From Colletotrichum lupini (lineage: Eukaryota; Ascomycota; Sordariomycetes; Glomerellales; Glomerellaceae), in contig NC_064677.1 in assembly GCF_023278565.1 (NCBI RefSeq), positions 6,758,001 to 6,822,000 on the forward strand: a stretch of 64,000 bases of DNA, written 5' to 3'. The notes below the pieces were generated by a model that searched no databases, was not told the DNA's origin, and worked only from the letters and a program-made list of their open reading frames with translations. Shown one piece after another: positions 61,881-64,000 of the stretch. The translations under genes were made by a program, and so were the position numbers. The first letter of the stretch is position 1, and every line of letters starts with the position of its first letter.

Positions 61881-64000
61881 CGTCGTCAGGGGGACCTTGA
61901 TCGGCCCGTGTTGGAGGCAAGGAATAAGAGAGCACAAGCTTCTGGTACTTGGCAAGGGGTACGAGAGATTAGGAACTTGCTCGTGAGATGGGATGAACCT
62001 GTCGTTTACTTATAATAACAACAACCTCTTCATCACTCTCTACACTGTTACATCTACATATGGAATGATAGACTGCACACCCAAACTCTCCATCAGAACA
62101 AATGCCGCGGACCTCGAACAAGCTTTCATGTGATGCCGGGAAAGAGTCACTTCTCTCAATGAAAAACCTGGTTCAACGGCAGGTCCAACGTCACCTAGGA
62201 CACCCAGATCACCAGGCCAGGAACATAGAGTTGTATCGCAGTTACACCACATCGATGGGAAAGCTTCTCGCGTACCATATCAGGAAGTAGGAACGTCAAA
62301 AGAAGGGAAGCCAAGACGGTGACAGATCCCGATCAGAGACATGGCCCGATATGTAATGTAACCCAATAGGCCCGTTGGGGTACCGGGAAGGTAACAGCAG
62401 AGAACGCGGGGAAGGCTCGGAATAGCGACGGTAGAGACGGAGATCTTCATTTCTCCTCGTCTGCGCATGTCCGTGTGATGCGCAGGGAAGAGAGTGTGCG
62501 GGGCGACAGCGGCACAGCGGATGCGACGCCGCAAAGGGAGGGGACCTGCCAAGGGGAAGTTGAAGAGGAGGTGCCGGCCTTGGGCAAAGCCAGCTATCAA
62601 GTATTCTGCCATCATCGTCTGATGGACTAGTAGATCTGGAGTCAGCTTTGGCTTTTTATGCATATAGTCTGGCATCTGACGGCTAGTACAGTTGAGTAGT
62701 GATGTGCAAGGGGCAGGGTGGAGGGTGTGGTTGGTGATTGGTGGGCTGACCGTCTCGTCCGGACGGACTGACCTGCTCGGAGCGGGGAAGTCGGATCGGA
62801 GAAGCGGGGCAGTCACCGGCCGAATCACTCCCGTGAGGCAAAACAAATTGGGCACCAAATGTAACCCAGAGGCAATTCCCATTCTAGTACTGTATCTCGA
62901 TACCAACTGGACGGCTTGATTCCAGCACTCGAAGCCAACCTAGTAGCTATTTTGAGATCGGGGCGAGGAATAAGGCTGGCCCTCTCACTGATGTAGCTCG
63001 TACATGCAATTAAAAGCTTCATGAAGCGCAAAGGAATATAAATGGCGCAGGAGAAACCCAAGAACAGCCAAGCAATAGATGAACCTAGCATGACGGTTCA
63101 TTTGTGGTCAGGCACACCTCAAGCCGCCTTAATGACATCTCTTCCCTCCTGCTTAAGGTCGCCATGGAGATATGAATGTTTACCTAAATCCATTCTATTG
63201 GGCCACTCCGAGACGAAACTTGTCGTCCTTTGACAGGCTAGGTGGACCATTTCTGGTGATGCATCCTTGGACAGAGCAAGGACACCAAACTTGGTGAAAT
63301 AGTCAACATTCACCGAGATATAGTTAGATTCCACATCATAGACTTCACCATCTTTCTATACTCCTTTGTATTCTCAAAGTATAGTCAATAGAATACCCTG
63401 GCGCTAGCAAAGAACACTACTATTTACTTTGAATATGCTAATAAACTTAACTTGTGAGCGAGTTCAAGCACCATTAATCCAGAAATCAAGGAGCATAACT
63501 TGAACGCCAGTGCGTGTTTCTCAGATATCGTAAAGAAAGTCAATGTTGGTAAAGAGTGTTTACATTTCGTCTCTAGCCTCGGCTTATTTAGTAGGTATAC
63601 TAAGTTCCGCCGCCGAAATTTACATTACAAAGATGTACACTTACACACACTCCCACCTGCCCGAAGACATCATCCTAGTAGAAAACTCCGTACTCACTAT
63701 CTTGATATGTATAGAAAGCCAGCAACTCCATTATTCCAGGATCAAGACCTAGGTAAACGCGTCTTGATCATGTGACCGACGACGTGCACTAAGCCTCGCC
63801 AGATTATCCCTTTCCCGTACTCTACGTCAAGGCCGTGTGGTTCCAGATTTGTTCTTTACTTACTTAGGCGGGGACACCCTATAACCAAATGAACAAACCC
63901 GCCACAGAAAGATCACAAAGTCATCCGTCAGTGAGGGCGGTATGAGGGAGGAGCAAACAAACACCACCTTCTTTTACAAGAGAGAGCCTTTTCAAGACGG
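61881..64000. other. Right end of window, no gene supported
   Basis: Promoter of the FAD oxidoreductase at its left. Open frames at 62280-62906 (minus) and 63119-63334 (minus) show no clear domain; the latter has a faint VDYFTKF motif reminiscent of retroelement integrases (see rejected items). AT-leaning from about 63300 to 63760. Confidence 0.45.

Noticed and set aside
63119..63334. Open frame with VNVDYFTKFGVLALSKDA, similar to the start of a retroelement integrase core
   Set aside because: Only one short motif fits; the rest does not follow the integrase pattern, the start is GTG, and no neighbouring retroelement domains or LTRs were seen. A profile search of 63000-63450 would decide.

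Overview
The window is nuclear DNA of a filamentous ascomycete (Pezizomycotina, probably a Sordariomycete). The evidence is short GT-AG introns of about 50-135 bp, long CT-rich leaders, a dispersed 5S rRNA gene, an intron-bearing tRNA-Leu, fungal-only families (DUF3433, Pal1, degenerate C2H2 proteins) and repeats carrying the CpA-to-TpA scars of repeat-induced point mutation (RIP). Genus was not determined. Exon borders below were worked out by hand from splice signals, protein frame and reading-frame arithmetic. Several long open frames begin at TTG or GTG, so the start was moved to a real ATG or to an upstream exon.

Layout. 1-9262 is a repeat zone: two copies of one Ty1/Copia retrotransposon lie head to head (1-687 minus, truncated by the window; 2287-9257 plus, with 202-bp LTRs and a 5-bp target duplication). 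Between them is the 3' part of an ankyrin-repeat gene whose coding frame is cut exactly at an LTR end. 9516-9634 is a 5S rRNA gene. 10350-14347 holds two tandem, same-strand paralogues encoding degenerate zinc-finger proteins with identical intron positions. 16354-18957 is a large coiled-coil protein. A 7-kb gene-poor stretch leads to a disordered protein at 26135-27547. 29524-42604 is a housekeeping-like block: DUF3433 membrane protein, tRNA-Leu(AAG), secreted fasciclin protein, RecA/Rad51-like protein, Pal1 morphology protein.

47841-55074 is the most unusual object: a 7,234-bp, very AT-rich block with near-perfect terminal inverted repeats and an exact 8-bp target duplication, so a DNA-transposon-type insertion. 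Inside are about 27 short arrays of an 11-bp repeat unit, spaced a few hundred bases apart. It carries no readable gene.

To its right are three oxidative enzyme genes in about 6 kb: an SDR (55740-56732, minus), a cytochrome P450 (57811-59745, plus; divergent from the SDR) and a secreted FAD-linked oxidoreductase (60094-61880, minus). They look like a small tailoring cluster, perhaps of secondary metabolism, with no backbone synthase in the window. A 112-base poly(A) homopolymer lies between the SDR and the P450.
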